From positions 62,001 through 126,000 of the forward strand of contig NZ_FOJI01000010.1 in NCBI RefSeq assembly GCF_900111235.1: a DNA stretch of 64,000 nucleotides. Reading direction: 5' to 3'. Within the stretch, counting starts at the first letter, position 1, and each line of letters opens with the position of its first letter. Source of the stretch: [Clostridium] fimetarium (lineage in GTDB: Bacteria > Bacillota > Clostridia > Lachnospirales > Lachnospiraceae). Of the stretch, positions 29,201 through 38,411 are shown piece by piece. The position numbers and the translations under genes are program-made. The notes beneath the pieces are model-generated. The model was not told the DNA's origin. It searched no databases and saw nothing but the letters and a program-made list of their open reading frames with translations.

Positions 29201-30326
29201 AATTATTATATACATGAATTGTTCCAACTCTAATACGTGGTTGACGTGAATCTGAATGATCGAACCAATTGTGATCATATGTCACAAAAAATTCTTTTGT
29301 ATCACTCATTCCACATAATGAACACTTTCCTGAATCCCAAAAATGATTATATGAAACTGAAATATAGTTAGAAAATGCTTTTACGTCGCATGATCCATCT
29401 CCCTTTACCTGATCCGCATCACTTCCTGGTGCTCCATAAAAAATATCATTATTGTGAATCCAAATATTATTATTATCTGTGTCTAGTGAAATTCCATCAT
29501 CTGGAAACATCATAACACCGAGGTTTCTAACTTCTATATTCGTACAATCCCTAATTAAAATCCCCAATCCATAAAGTGTTGCATCTTCGCCAATGCCCTC
29601 CACTGTAAGTTTTTGAGTACCTTTCAGCTGCAAAAAGTTAGTGTTTGCGCTATTACTAAACATTGTAACTTTTCCAATCACTCTTATGATAAGAGCTCTT
29701 GTGTCATAACCTTTTGATCTTGCTGTTAAAATTGCACCAATGCCTGTACATGCGGTGGTAGATCCACTACTACTTGTAATAACAGATGCTACAACTGTAT
29801 TTTTGTTTGACTCTGTCACGTAGACAATCTGTGCATTTGTTGCCACCATTCCATTGTCATTATATCCACCTGATCCAGTTTTAGCTGTTGATTGCGCTGA
29901 AAAAGCAAACCCTTCACGCGTATATGCAGTTACTGCAAGTGTTGACGTAACTGCCTGTTTACTAGTATTCTCAGTTCCACTAATAATTGGAACAACTTTC
30001 ATTATATAGTTTCCAGCACTTAAGCCAACTGCATCAGCTCTAATATTTGTACTATATTTTCTAACTAACATATCATCAAGCTTAGTGTATGTACTATCCG
30101 CAGCCGTTGCTGACTTATAGTACACACTATAACCGGTTGCATTTGTTACTGCTGACCATTCAACATATGCTGATTCTTGCCACCCTGTGCTTTTCGTAAT
30201 CACTATACTTGAGTCACCAGCGATAGCGTTAATACATGTTGGGATTGCCAATGTAACTACCATTATAGTTACCATTAGCCAAGCCCATGTTTCCCTTACA
30301 GTTTTTTTCGCCATAAGTTTTTTCAT
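26223..30326 (-). CDS. Secreted multidomain pectate lyase PL1-CBM-CBM-PL9 (paralogue A)
   Basis: A 1367-residue secreted enzyme that should cleave polygalacturonate by beta-elimination at two catalytic domains. Order: signal peptide (1 to about 36, basic start then a hydrophobic stretch ending near NAIA); a fibronectin-III-like domain (about 38-130); a PL1 beta-helix (about 140-475) with YNHFWDSGKCSLCG, DHSDSRQPRIRVGTIHVYNN; a Thr/Gln/Ala linker; a beta-rich module beginning HNFTTSGKTSSFFTISG (CBM77-like by position and pattern, uncertain); a linker; a second copy of that module; a third linker; and a PL9 beta-helix (about 980-1360) with NADGFAAKLTCGQGNVFDGC and DDGWDLYAK. The start at 30326 has AGGAGGGAG six bases upstream; a longer frame of 14 codons lacks a site. 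A close paralogue lies upstream. Confidence 0.93.
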   Translation of the reverse strand: MKKLMAKKTVRETWAWLMVTIMVVTLAIPTCINAIAGDSSIVITKSTGWQESAYVEWSAVTNATGYSVYYKSATAADSTYTKLDDMLVRKYSTNIRADAVGLSAGNYIMKVVPIISGTENTSKQAVTSTLAVTAYTREGFAFSAQSTAKTGSGGYNDNGMVATNAQIVYVTESNKNTVVASVITSSSGSTTACTGIGAILTARSKGYDTRALIIRVIGKVTMFSNSANTNFLQLKGTQKLTVEGIGEDATLYGLGILIRDCTNIEVRNLGVMMFPDDGISLDTDNNNIWIHNNDIFYGAPGSDADQVKGDGSCDVKAFSNYISVSYNHFWDSGKCSLCGMSDTKEFFVTYDHNWFDHSDSRQPRIRVGTIHVYNNLFDGNSKYGVGVTKGSSAFVENNYFRNCKYPMLSSLQGSDVFGGAEGTFSSEAGGMIKSYGNTIIGATRFVDQTYSATDFDAITTSSRSATVASSYKTVSGGTTYNNFDTASTMYKYTVDTPEAAKVKVEKYAGRINGGDFKWDFNDAVDDVSYDVNTALKSAITSYTSKLVSIGGNSAGGELSSTTQAATQATTQAATQATTQAATQATTPATTQATTQAATQAQTVTKVHNFTTSGKTSSFFTISGNLSTSKGTVTYNGLTLTQCLKMESATSVKFTAASAGKLTLVFVEAAATVKVNGTQYTATKGIVTVSVKAGAVSITKADTANLFYIDFTTTSTTTATTQAATQATTPATTQAATQATTPATTQAATQATTPATTQAATQTATVTKIHNFTTSGKTSTFFTISGNLSTSKGTVTYNGLKLTQCLKMESATSVKFTASTAGKLILVFVEPAATVNVNGTQYTATKGIVTVSVKAGAVAITKADTANLFYIYYTTTGTTTATTQAATQATTQAATQATTQAATQATTQAATQTTTQAATTTAPPQQDGYDLNSTGVVTNIRSVTDSQFKTAVYCAPNASGSGTSSSPMSLEAAITLSNTTNGIAIILQAGTYSYNYQLTIPYGNNGTSSAYKVLKAADGAKVTLDFSSQTYGDTATNARGLQMEGNYWYVYGIIVTGAADNGIFVAGSNNVIERCIIKANRDSGLQISRRNSTLSNMADWPANNYIINCTAFDNMDPATQENADGFAAKLTCGQGNVFDGCISYCNIDDGWDLYAKSETGSIGVVTIRNCISFNNGTLTNGTTSSSGDRNGFKLGGSNGAVPTAHKVFNCLSFSNGKDGFTDNGNGAALTISNCTSSNNTGSNFNFYRTSGGVYTNLLTIAGKSTDKFVGTIQNALYYNGGSYYLVSTKTSVTSGLKIGTVIAAPSSSDLVSMTTPNVKSDIDLLYRNSDGSVSSNGYLIAKNSGTFGTLGAEFGISTSTLKINISTK
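27563..27702. repeat. In-frame minisatellite encoding the third Thr/Gln/Ala linker
   Basis: Degenerate 12-15-base units coding for TTQAATQA-type repeats between the second CBM-like module and the PL9 domain of paralogue A. The third of three such tracts in the gene. Confidence 0.9.
28041..28187. repeat. In-frame minisatellite encoding the second Thr/Gln/Ala linker
   Basis: Near-identical 42-base higher-order units (AATQATTPATTQ pattern) between the two CBM-like modules of paralogue A; the high identity suggests recent expansion. Confidence 0.9.
28527..28646. repeat. In-frame minisatellite encoding the first Thr/Gln/Ala linker
   Basis: Repeats of the same type join the PL1 domain to the first CBM-like module of paralogue A. 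Confidence 0.9.
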
Positions 30327-30390
30327 TAATAACTCCCTCCTATACATAACGTTGTGCACTTTACACACTTTTCATACATTTGCACTTATA

Positions 30391-30399
30391 ATTATAGCA
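30391..30399 (-). promoter_or_regulatory. Candidate extended -10 promoter of pectate lyase A
   Basis: On the minus strand TGCTATAAT (TG-N-TATAAT) lies about 65 bases upstream of the start. The same word lies at the same kind of distance before paralogue B. No good -35 box is present at 17 bases, which fits an extended -10 promoter needing an activator. Confidence 0.5.
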
Positions 30400-30589
30400 T
30401 TTTTTGCTAAATCACATATAGTTTCTTCGTACATAAGTTACTGCTTTCAAGTACTTTATACCTATCATTATATATAATTAAAGTAACTTAATACTTTGTC
30501 TATGACTAAAGATATATTAGGAAAGTTATTTATAGTCCTCATAATCATATAAGCTAAATTGAAACATTATTTAATTTGCATAAATAAAA

Positions 30590-30630
30590 AGAAGAAGACC
30601 AGCCTTATACATGGCTAATCCTCTTCTTGA
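30590..30630 (-). terminator. Terminator of pectate lyase B
   Basis: AAGAAGA/TCTTCTT and AGCC/GGCT pair to form an interrupted stem, followed on the minus strand by a T-rich run. It lies about 80 bases after the stop of paralogue B and upstream of paralogue A, so the two lyases are probably transcribed separately. Confidence 0.75.
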
Positions 30631-30706
30631 AATATTTGTAATCAAGAATTCATACTCTCATATTCGACAAATATTTAATCGATTTCACTAAGATATAAAT
30701 CTATCT

Positions 30707-33700
30707 TTATTCCTTTACTGTACGTTTCTTAGATTGATATGCAATGAACAACATAGATGCTGCTAACATTAATGAAATTACATATATAATCATTATATTG
30801 TTATCACTTGTTGCTACAATTGGAGCAACCTCTGGTGCATTTTCAGGTTGTTGAATACTTACTCCAATACCATATACTGCCGGTGTATTCTGTGATAGAA
30901 AATATACAGAACAATGAGTAATTGTATATTCCACATAACCATCTTTTACGGTTAAGCCTGAACCACTTATAAGTTCAATACTATGTGTCTCTTCATTGTA
31001 GTAGTATAAATATAAAATATCTCCATTTTTATACGAGTTTCCTACATATGTAGTGATCTTAGCGGGACCTGGCAATGCTCCATGCTGTGCAAATGAAAGA
31101 TATAGAGCATTTGTTTGTCCTGTAAGTGTTTCAATTGCCTGCTGTTTATCTGTATTAAATGTAATTGTTAAATCGATTGCTAAATTTGTATTCGTTATTG
31201 TGTTACCCTGAAATGACCATGAATATAGAAGTTCATTTTTTGAGTTAACAACATCCAATGTTACTGTCTTATCTTTTTCTACAATACTGTTGAATACAGT
31301 ACTGTCTAACTTTGGAGCCGAATTCGTGATGACATTTACGACAGTACCTGTTGAATTCACTATATTTGATACAACTTTATCTGAGGTTACAACTAATGCA
31401 CTATCTGCCACCTGCACTGGTGAATTAACGCCAATGTTACTTGGTGCCGCTGTTGGTGCTGTTGTTGGTGCCGCTGTTGGTGCTGTTGTTTGTGCCGTTG
31501 TTGGTGCTGTTGTTGGTGCTGTTGTTGGTGCTGTTGTTGGTGCTGTTGTTGGTGCTGTTGTTGGTGCTGTTGTTGGATTTTCAACTGAACCACTGTTAGT
31601 AGATACATTTAAGCTCAAGGTACTTGTGCTAACGCCAAACGCTGCTCCAATTGTTGCAAAGCGACTACTACTATTACTCATTAAAAATCCTTTTGATGTA
31701 ACTGATCCATCTAAATTTCTATAAAGAGAATCAATGTCTGATGTTAAACTTGGTGCAGTCATGTTAACAAAATCTGCAGATGTAGGAGCAGTAATTATTG
31801 TTCCGATCTTTAAACCACTTGAAACTAATGTCTTTGCCTGAACTTGATAATATTTGTCACTATTGCAGTAAATTGCATCCTGTATTGTTCCAACAAATTT
31901 ATCCGTATTATTTCCTGTTATAGTCAAAAGGTTAGCAAATATGCCTCCATTTGTACGGTAGAAGTTAAAATTAGTTCCTGCATTATTATATGAAGTGCAG
32001 TCTAAAATAGAAAGGGCTGCACCATTACCATTATCAGTAAAGCCATCTTTTCCATTGTTAAATGACAAACAGTTGATTACAATATGTGCTGTTGGAACAA
32101 CACCATTGCTACCACCTAATTTAAATCCATTTCTATCTCCTGATGCTGATGATGTACCATTTGTTAAAGTACCATTGTTAAATGATATACAATTTCTAAT
32201 TGTTACTGCACCAATTGAACCGGTTTCTTCTTTCGCATATAAATCCCATCCATCATCTATGTTGCAATAAGAAATACAACCATCAAATACATTTCCAGGT
32301 CCACATGTAAGTTTAGAAGCAAATCCATCAGCATTTTCATGCGTCGCTGGATCCATATTGTCAAACGCTGTACAGTTGATAATATAATTGTTTGATGGCC
32401 AGTCTGCTATGCTTGACAAAGTAGAATTTCTACGACTTATCTGTAAGCCTGAATCTCTGTTTGCTTGAACAATGCATCTTTCCACTACATTGTTGCTACC
32501 AGCTACAAAAACACCATTGTCCGCAGCCCCTTTAAATGTAATGCCTTTTACATACCAATAATTTCCTTCCATCTGAAGTCCTCTGGCATTCGTTGCAGTA
32601 TCTCCATATGTCTGTGAAGAAAAATCAAGTATTACTTTTGCGCCATCAGCTGCTTTAAGTACTTTATAAGCACTTGCAGAACCATTGTCGCCAAATGGAA
32701 CTGTTATCTGAGAATTATATGAATATGTTCCCTCTTTCAAAATAATTGCTATTCCGTTTGTTGTTTTAGACAATTCAATTGCTGCCACCAAAGTCATTGG
32801 AGCATTTGATGTACCTGATCCAGTTGCTAATGCATCAGGTGAACAATATATAACAGTCTTAAATTCTGAATCTTTAACACTGCTGATACTGGTTAAAAGG
32901 CCAGTACTAATTGTGTCACCTGGAACAGAAGGTTGAGTTGAAGTTTCTGGTTGAGTTGGTGCCGTTGTTGGTGCTGTTGTTGGTGCTTGTGTAGTAGCTT
33001 CGCTTCCTTCCGGTGCAAATATCATATAATACAAATTATTTGAATCTGCCTTTGTAATTGTATTACTGCCTGCTGGTACATCAACTGTAATTGTACCAGT
33101 AGTTGCTGTTGATTTTGCTCCATTAACATAAATATTCGCTGTTGCTGATAGAAAAACCAATGTTAATTTGCCTTTTGTAGCTGCAGTGAATTTAACATTT
33201 GTATCTTTTTCCAGTTTTAAACACTGTGTTAATGATAGTCCATTATATGTAACAGTTCCTTTACTTGTAGAAAGATTACCAGATATTGTAAAGAATGAAC
33301 TTACAAGTCCATCTGTAGTAAAATTGTGAATTTGTGAAGCTGCTGAAATAGGCTGAGTTGCTGCCTGTGTGGTTGCCTGTGAAGTTGCTTGTGTTGCTAC
33401 CTGTGTTGTTGCCTGCGTAGTCGGTGTTTCTACAGTTCCTACTGCATTACCACCTATTGAAACCAAATTGCTTGTATAACTTGTAATCGCAGTTTTTAAT
33501 TCTATATTTATAGTATATGAAGGATCATCAACAGCATCATTGAATTCCCATTTAAAATCTCCACCATTGATACGACCTGCGTATTTTTCGACTTTGTCTT
33601 TTGCAACTGCTGCTGTATCAACAGTATATGTATACATTGTTGAAAGTGTATCAAAGTTATTGTATACTGTACCACCTGAAGCAGTTTTATAATTGCTAGA

Positions 33701-35098
33701 AACAGTTTCATTTCTAGTTGTAGTAGTTATTGCATCAAATTGTGTTGCGCTTCCTGTATTTTGATCAACAAAATGAGTTGCTCCAATAATTGTATTGCCG
33801 TATGACTTAATCATACCACCGGCTTCACCTGAAAATATTCCATTCGCAACGCCATCAATAATATCACTTCCCTGTAACGAAGAAAGCATTGGATCTTTAC
33901 AGTTTCTAAAATAATTATTCTCTACAAATGCCGATGAACCTTTAGTTACACCAACACCATATTTTGAATTTCCATCAAAATAATTATTGTAAACATGAAT
34001 TGTACCCACTCTTATTCGTGGATGACGTGAATCTGAATGATCATACCAGTTGTGATCATATGATACGAAGAATTCTGCTGAATCACTCATACCACATAAT
34101 GAACATTTTCCTGAATCCCAAAAATGGTTATATGATATTGTTACAAAGGTTGATAAGGCTTTCACATCTGCAGAGCCATCTCCCTTTACTTGATCAGCAT
34201 CACTACCTGGAGCACCATAAAATATATCATTATTATGAAGCCAAATATTACTATTATCAGTGTCAAGTGATAGACCATCATCAGGGAACATCATAATTCC
34301 AAGATTTCTAACTTCTACATTTGTACATCCTCTAATCAAAATTCCCCATCCATAAGCTGTCGCATCTTCTCCAACACCCTCAACAGTAATCTTTCCATTG
34401 GCCTTTACCTGCATAAAATTAACATTTTCTCCTGTAAATGAAGTTACTTTTCCAATTACACGAATGATAAGTGGTCGTGTATCTTTATTTTTTTCTCTAG
34501 CTGACAAAATTGCACCAATGCCTACACAAACTGTTGAAGAACTACCTGTAACTACTGAAGCTGTTACTGTATTCTTGTTTGCTTCTGTAAGATATACAAT
34601 CTGCGCATTCGCAGGCACTGTGCCATCTTCATTATATCCGCCAGATCCAGTCTTTGCGGTTGATTGTTGAGAAAAAGCAAATCCCTCACGTTTATAGGAA
34701 GCTACTGTAAGTTTTGACGTTACCGCTGCCTTATCAACACTTTCAGCTCCACCAATAACTGGTACCACCTTTAAAATATAATCACCTGCGCTCAAACCAA
34801 GTGCATCCGCTCTGAAATATGTACTATATTCTCTTATTAACATACTATCCAATTTTGTGTATGTTGAATCAGCTGCTGTTGCTGATTTGCAATACACATT
34901 ATATCCTGTTGCATTTGTAACTGGTGACCACTCAACATTAGCTGATTCTAACCACCCCGAGCTTCCAGTGATTACTACATTAGTGTTTCCCGCTATAGCA
35001 CTAATGCTGGTTGGAATTGCAATTGAAACTACCATTATAGCTACCAATAACCAAGCCCATGTTTTTCTTACAGTCTTATTCACTATAAGTTTCCTCAT
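30707..35098 (-). CDS. Multidomain pectate lyase PL1-CBM-PL9 with C-terminal membrane anchor (paralogue B)
   Basis: A 1463-residue paralogue of the previous enzyme. Order: signal peptide (1 to about 36), fibronectin-III-like domain, PL1 beta-helix with DHSDSRHPRIRVGTIHVYNN, Thr/Gln linker, one CBM-like module (IHNFTTDGLVSSFFTISG), Thr/Ala/Pro linker, and PL9 domain with NADGFASKLTCGPGNVFDGC and DDGWDLYAKEE. A TTAP-repeat linker follows, then an extra beta domain of about 170 residues (VQVADSALVVTSDKVV onward), and finally a TM helix (IMIIYVISLMLAASMLFIAY) with basic tail QSKKRTVKE. There is no LPXTG motif, so it is probably held by the membrane helix. Start 35098 follows GGAGGAAAAATAAT. The anchor suggests this enzyme stays on the cell while paralogue A is released. 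Confidence 0.93.
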   Translation of the reverse strand: MRKLIVNKTVRKTWAWLLVAIMVVSIAIPTSISAIAGNTNVVITGSSGWLESANVEWSPVTNATGYNVYCKSATAADSTYTKLDSMLIREYSTYFRADALGLSAGDYILKVVPVIGGAESVDKAAVTSKLTVASYKREGFAFSQQSTAKTGSGGYNEDGTVPANAQIVYLTEANKNTVTASVVTGSSSTVCVGIGAILSAREKNKDTRPLIIRVIGKVTSFTGENVNFMQVKANGKITVEGVGEDATAYGWGILIRGCTNVEVRNLGIMMFPDDGLSLDTDNSNIWLHNNDIFYGAPGSDADQVKGDGSADVKALSTFVTISYNHFWDSGKCSLCGMSDSAEFFVSYDHNWYDHSDSRHPRIRVGTIHVYNNYFDGNSKYGVGVTKGSSAFVENNYFRNCKDPMLSSLQGSDIIDGVANGIFSGEAGGMIKSYGNTIIGATHFVDQNTGSATQFDAITTTTRNETVSSNYKTASGGTVYNNFDTLSTMYTYTVDTAAVAKDKVEKYAGRINGGDFKWEFNDAVDDPSYTINIELKTAITSYTSNLVSIGGNAVGTVETPTTQATTQVATQATSQATTQAATQPISAASQIHNFTTDGLVSSFFTISGNLSTSKGTVTYNGLSLTQCLKLEKDTNVKFTAATKGKLTLVFLSATANIYVNGAKSTATTGTITVDVPAGSNTITKADSNNLYYMIFAPEGSEATTQAPTTAPTTAPTQPETSTQPSVPGDTISTGLLTSISSVKDSEFKTVIYCSPDALATGSGTSNAPMTLVAAIELSKTTNGIAIILKEGTYSYNSQITVPFGDNGSASAYKVLKAADGAKVILDFSSQTYGDTATNARGLQMEGNYWYVKGITFKGAADNGVFVAGSNNVVERCIVQANRDSGLQISRRNSTLSSIADWPSNNYIINCTAFDNMDPATHENADGFASKLTCGPGNVFDGCISYCNIDDGWDLYAKEETGSIGAVTIRNCISFNNGTLTNGTSSASGDRNGFKLGGSNGVVPTAHIVINCLSFNNGKDGFTDNGNGAALSILDCTSYNNAGTNFNFYRTNGGIFANLLTITGNNTDKFVGTIQDAIYCNSDKYYQVQAKTLVSSGLKIGTIITAPTSADFVNMTAPSLTSDIDSLYRNLDGSVTSKGFLMSNSSSRFATIGAAFGVSTSTLSLNVSTNSGSVENPTTAPTTAPTTAPTTAPTTAPTTAPTTAQTTAPTAAPTTAPTAAPSNIGVNSPVQVADSALVVTSDKVVSNIVNSTGTVVNVITNSAPKLDSTVFNSIVEKDKTVTLDVVNSKNELLYSWSFQGNTITNTNLAIDLTITFNTDKQQAIETLTGQTNALYLSFAQHGALPGPAKITTYVGNSYKNGDILYLYYYNEETHSIELISGSGLTVKDGYVEYTITHCSVYFLSQNTPAVYGIGVSIQQPENAPEVAPIVATSDNNIMIIYVISLMLAASMLFIAYQSKKRTVKE
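31440..31574. repeat. In-frame 12-bp minisatellite encoding the TTAP linker
   Basis: About eleven units of a 12-base repeat (GGTGCTGTTGTT with variants on the plus strand) encode the TTAPTTAP linker before the C-terminal domain of paralogue B. Confidence 0.92.
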
Positions 35099-35163
35099 AT
35101 TATTTTTCCTCCACGAAAAAGTTTTTGTGCTATTTATATACTTTGTGCACAATATTAAGCATA

Positions 35164-35172
35164 ATTATAGCA
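35164..35172 (-). promoter_or_regulatory. Candidate extended -10 promoter of pectate lyase B
   Basis: TGCTATAAT on the minus strand, identical to the element before paralogue A and about 66 bases upstream of the start. The shared element suggests common control. Confidence 0.5.
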
Positions 35173-35302
35173 AATATTAACAATTATTCATATAGCTTGA
35201 TTTGGGCTATTAGAACTATTTGTATAGTACTTTAGATATATAAAATATAGTTATTTAATTAGTAGTATTATATATATAAAACAGGACTTCCTAGAATTCA
35301 AA

Positions 35303-35346
35303 AAGAAGCCTATACAATTATCAAATTAAAATTGCATAGGCTTCTT
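35303..35346. terminator. Terminator after valS
   Basis: A long stem (AAGAAGCCTAT... with its complement ...ATAGGCTTCTT, arms 35303-35319 and 35330-35346) lying about 20 bases past the valS stop, with A/T runs on both sides. Confidence 0.85.
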
Positions 35347-35366
35347 CTATTTAAATTCAACTATTA

Positions 35367-38021
35367 TTATTTACTGTTTACACGAAGTTGTTCAAGTCTC
35401 GCATTTACCTGCTCTAACATCTGCATATATTTTGCAAGTTTATCTTTTTCTTCATCGATCTTAGATTGTGGCGCTTTGCTGGTGAATTTCTCATTGTTAA
35501 GCATTCCTTCACATCTTATAATCTCACCTTGAAGATTTGCTTGTTCTTTTGATAAACGTTCGATTTCCTTTTCAATATCCACCAATTCTGCAAATGGAAT
35601 ATAGATTACTGCATCTGGTATTACCGTTGAAACAGCATCTTCTGGGATTCCTGCCTTATCAGCCTGAACAGCAACTTCACTCGCGTATCCGAGTGCTCCA
35701 AAGAATACTTTCCCATTTTCAAAAATATCTCTTATACCAGCATTTTGTGATACTACATATACTTTTGCTTTTCTACTTGGTGCTACATTCATCTCCGTAC
35801 GTAAGTTTCTGATATTTCTAACACCCGTTTTAATTGTTTCAATTGCAATTTCATCTGCTTCAAAATTCCATTCTGGCTTGTATACAGGCCATGTTGAAAT
35901 CATAATCGATGCTTCTTGATCCTGGAGATTACAAAAAATTTCTTCTGTTATAAACGGCATATATGGATGTAATAACTTCAGTGAATCAATAAGCACTGTC
36001 TTTAATGTCCATATTGCTGCCTCTTTTGTGGTATCTTCGTCATTATACAGACGAGGTTTCACCATTTCAATATACCAATCGCAGAACTCTTCCCATATAA
36101 AGTCATTTAACTTGGAAACTGCAATACCAAGATCGTATTTTTCCATATTTTCAGTAACTTCTTTAGTAAGATTATTCATCTTTGAAAGAATCCATTTATC
36201 TGCTGCTGTTAGCTCGCTTAATTTCACATTTTTTCCAATATTGCCATCTGGGTCATTCATCATAATGAATCTGGATGCATTCCAAACTTTATTCGCGAAG
36301 TTTCTGCTTGCTTCTACTCTTTCCCAATAAAAACGCATATCGTTACCTGGTGCATTCCCAGTCACTAGTGTGAATCGAAGTGCATCTGCTCCATATTTTG
36401 CAATTACCTCAAGAGGATCAATCCCATTTCCAAGAGATTTACTCATCTTACGGCCTTGGTCATCTCTGATCAAGCCGTGAAATAATACTTTACTAAATGG
36501 TTTTTCACCCATTTGTTCATAACCTGAGAAAATCATTCTAATTACCCAAAAGAATATGATATCATAGCCGGTTACCAGTACGTCCGTTGGATAGAAATAT
36601 TCAAGTTCTGGTGTTTTTTCTGGCCAACCCAGTGTAGAAAATGGCCATAATGCAGATGAAAACCAAGTGTCAAGAGTATCTTCATCTTGCGTTAAATGTG
36701 TGCTTCCACATTTTGGGCATTTATCTGGAGTCTTATCAGAAACTACGATTTCCCCACATTTGTCGCAGTAATATGCTGGTATTCTATGTCCCCACCATAA
36801 CTGTCTTGAAATACACCAGTCTCTAATATTATCTGTCCAGTTAAAATACGTCTTTTCCATACGTTCAGGCAAAAGCTGGATATCGCCATTTTTAACGCCT
36901 TCAACTGCTGGTTTGATTAGTTCATCCATTTTAACGAACCACTGCTGTTTTACCATTGGCTCAACAGTCGTCTTACATCTATCATGTGTTCCTACATTAT
37001 GTGTATGCTCTTCCACTTTTACAAGAAGTCCTAGTGCATCAAGGTCAGCAACCATAGCTTTTCTCGCTTCGTAGCGATCCATTCCTGCATACTTGCCACC
37101 TTTTTCATTAATGGTTGCATCATCATTTAAAATGTTAATTTCAGGAAGGTTGTGTCTCTTACCAACTTCAAAATCGTTAGGATCATGTGCTGGAGTGATT
37201 TTAACAACGCCTGTACCGAATTCCTTGTCAACATAAGAATCAGCAATAATTGGGATTTCTCTATCTGTAAGTGGTAATTTCACCATTTTCCCAATCAGAT
37301 GTTGATATCTTTCATCCTCTGGATGAACTGCAACTGCACTATCACCAAGTAATGTTTCTGGTCTTGTTGTAGCAAGTTCTAACATTTCATCTGAGCCAAC
37401 GATTGGATAATTAATGTGCCAGAAATGTCCGGCCTGTTCTTCGTGCTCAACCTCAGCATCTGAAATAGAAGTTTTACATAATGGACACCAATTTATAATT
37501 CTAGATCCTTTATAAATAAGCTTTTTATTATATAATTTGATAAATACTTTCTGAACAGCTTCTGAACAGCCTTCATCCATTGTGAATCGTTCTCTTTCCC
37601 AATCACATGAAGAACCAATCTTTTTCAATTGACTCGTAATCACTCCGCCGTATTCTTTTTTCCATTCCCAAGTTCTTTTCAGGAACCCTTCTCGACCAAT
37701 ATCCTTTTTTTCGATACCTTCTTCTCTAAGCGCATTGATCACTTTCACTTCAGTGGAAATACTTGCGTGGTCCGTTCCTGGTACCCAAAGTGCCTCAAAT
37801 CCCTGCATTCTCTTAAATCTTATCAGAATATCTTGCATTGTATTATCAAGTGCATGTCCCATGTGTAACTTCCCTGTGATGTTTGGTGGTGGCATTACAA
37901 TTGTAAATGGTTTCTTATCTTTATTCACTTCTGCATGAAAATAGTTCTTATCAAGCCATTTTTGATACAATCTATCCTCAATGTCGGCTGGGTTGTAGTT
38001 TTTCTCTAATTCTTTACTCAT
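35367..38021 (-). CDS. valS: Valyl-tRNA synthetase
   Basis: An 884-residue class I synthetase that charges tRNA-Val and edits misactivated threonine. The HIGH motif is in [15 protein letters not shown] (about 46-60) and KMSKS in [14 protein letters not shown] (about 525-538). A CP1 editing domain contains [15 protein letters not shown], and a C-terminal coiled coil ([20 protein letters not shown] onward) is typical of ValRS. A zinc-like CDKCGEIV...CPKCGS pair lies near 420-445. It is controlled by a T-box leader immediately upstream and ends at a strong terminator. Confidence 0.98.
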   Translation of the reverse strand: MSKELEKNYNPADIEDRLYQKWLDKNYFHAEVNKDKKPFTIVMPPPNITGKLHMGHALDNTMQDILIRFKRMQGFEALWVPGTDHASISTEVKVINALREEGIEKKDIGREGFLKRTWEWKKEYGGVITSQLKKIGSSCDWERERFTMDEGCSEAVQKVFIKLYNKKLIYKGSRIINWCPLCKTSISDAEVEHEEQAGHFWHINYPIVGSDEMLELATTRPETLLGDSAVAVHPEDERYQHLIGKMVKLPLTDREIPIIADSYVDKEFGTGVVKITPAHDPNDFEVGKRHNLPEINILNDDATINEKGGKYAGMDRYEARKAMVADLDALGLLVKVEEHTHNVGTHDRCKTTVEPMVKQQWFVKMDELIKPAVEGVKNGDIQLLPERMEKTYFNWTDNIRDWCISRQLWWGHRIPAYYCDKCGEIVVSDKTPDKCPKCGSTHLTQDEDTLDTWFSSALWPFSTLGWPEKTPELEYFYPTDVLVTGYDIIFFWVIRMIFSGYEQMGEKPFSKVLFHGLIRDDQGRKMSKSLGNGIDPLEVIAKYGADALRFTLVTGNAPGNDMRFYWERVEASRNFANKVWNASRFIMMNDPDGNIGKNVKLSELTAADKWILSKMNNLTKEVTENMEKYDLGIAVSKLNDFIWEEFCDWYIEMVKPRLYNDEDTTKEAAIWTLKTVLIDSLKLLHPYMPFITEEIFCNLQDQEASIMISTWPVYKPEWNFEADEIAIETIKTGVRNIRNLRTEMNVAPSRKAKVYVVSQNAGIRDIFENGKVFFGALGYASEVAVQADKAGIPEDAVSTVIPDAVIYIPFAELVDIEKEIERLSKEQANLQGEIIRCEGMLNNEKFTSKAPQSKIDEEKDKLAKYMQMLEQVNARLEQLRVNSK

Positions 38022-38068
38022 ATTATTATCCTCTTTTCTGACATACTAGCAAAACAAGTTTCGTAAAA

Positions 38069-38345
38069 TAAAAAAGCCCTTAATATTCTCAAAGTATTCT
38101 AACTTTGAAAATATTAAGGGCGTATTATCGCGTTACCACCTTAGTTCAATAAACAGCACAACTTCGTGATGTCTATCCTCTCAATTCTGTAACGGGAATC
38201 ACTCCGTCATAACCTATCCAACCTACAATATCTTGGTCTTTCAGCTACACTGTTCCAAAGCTACCTTCAGCACCCATCTGTCAAAACCGTCTTCCAGCCC
38301 ATGAACGGTTATCTCTTGCGACGTGCAATGCTTACTCTTCTTTTT
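38069..38345 (-). ncRNA. T-box riboswitch leader of valS
   Basis: The minus strand carries AAGGTGGTAACGCG (38129-38142), the T-box sequence that pairs with the tRNA acceptor end, followed by a terminator (stem 38076-38121, T run at 38069-38075). The upstream 200 bases fit Stem I to III. By family knowledge uncharged tRNA-Val stabilises the antiterminator and allows valS transcription. The specifier codon could not be fixed by eye; a GTA at 38262-38264 (minus strand) is one candidate. This fills most of the 390-base gap upstream of valS. Confidence 0.93.
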
Positions 38346-38411
38346 CAACACATTTTTCATATGTAAATAATGATAATATAAATTTCGAAAAAAATCAACT
38401 GTTTCTTTCAA

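Noticed and set aside
38362-38411. Additional gene in the valS-ABC gap
   Set aside because: The gap is filled by the T-box leader and a short AT-rich spacer; no open frame of interest.
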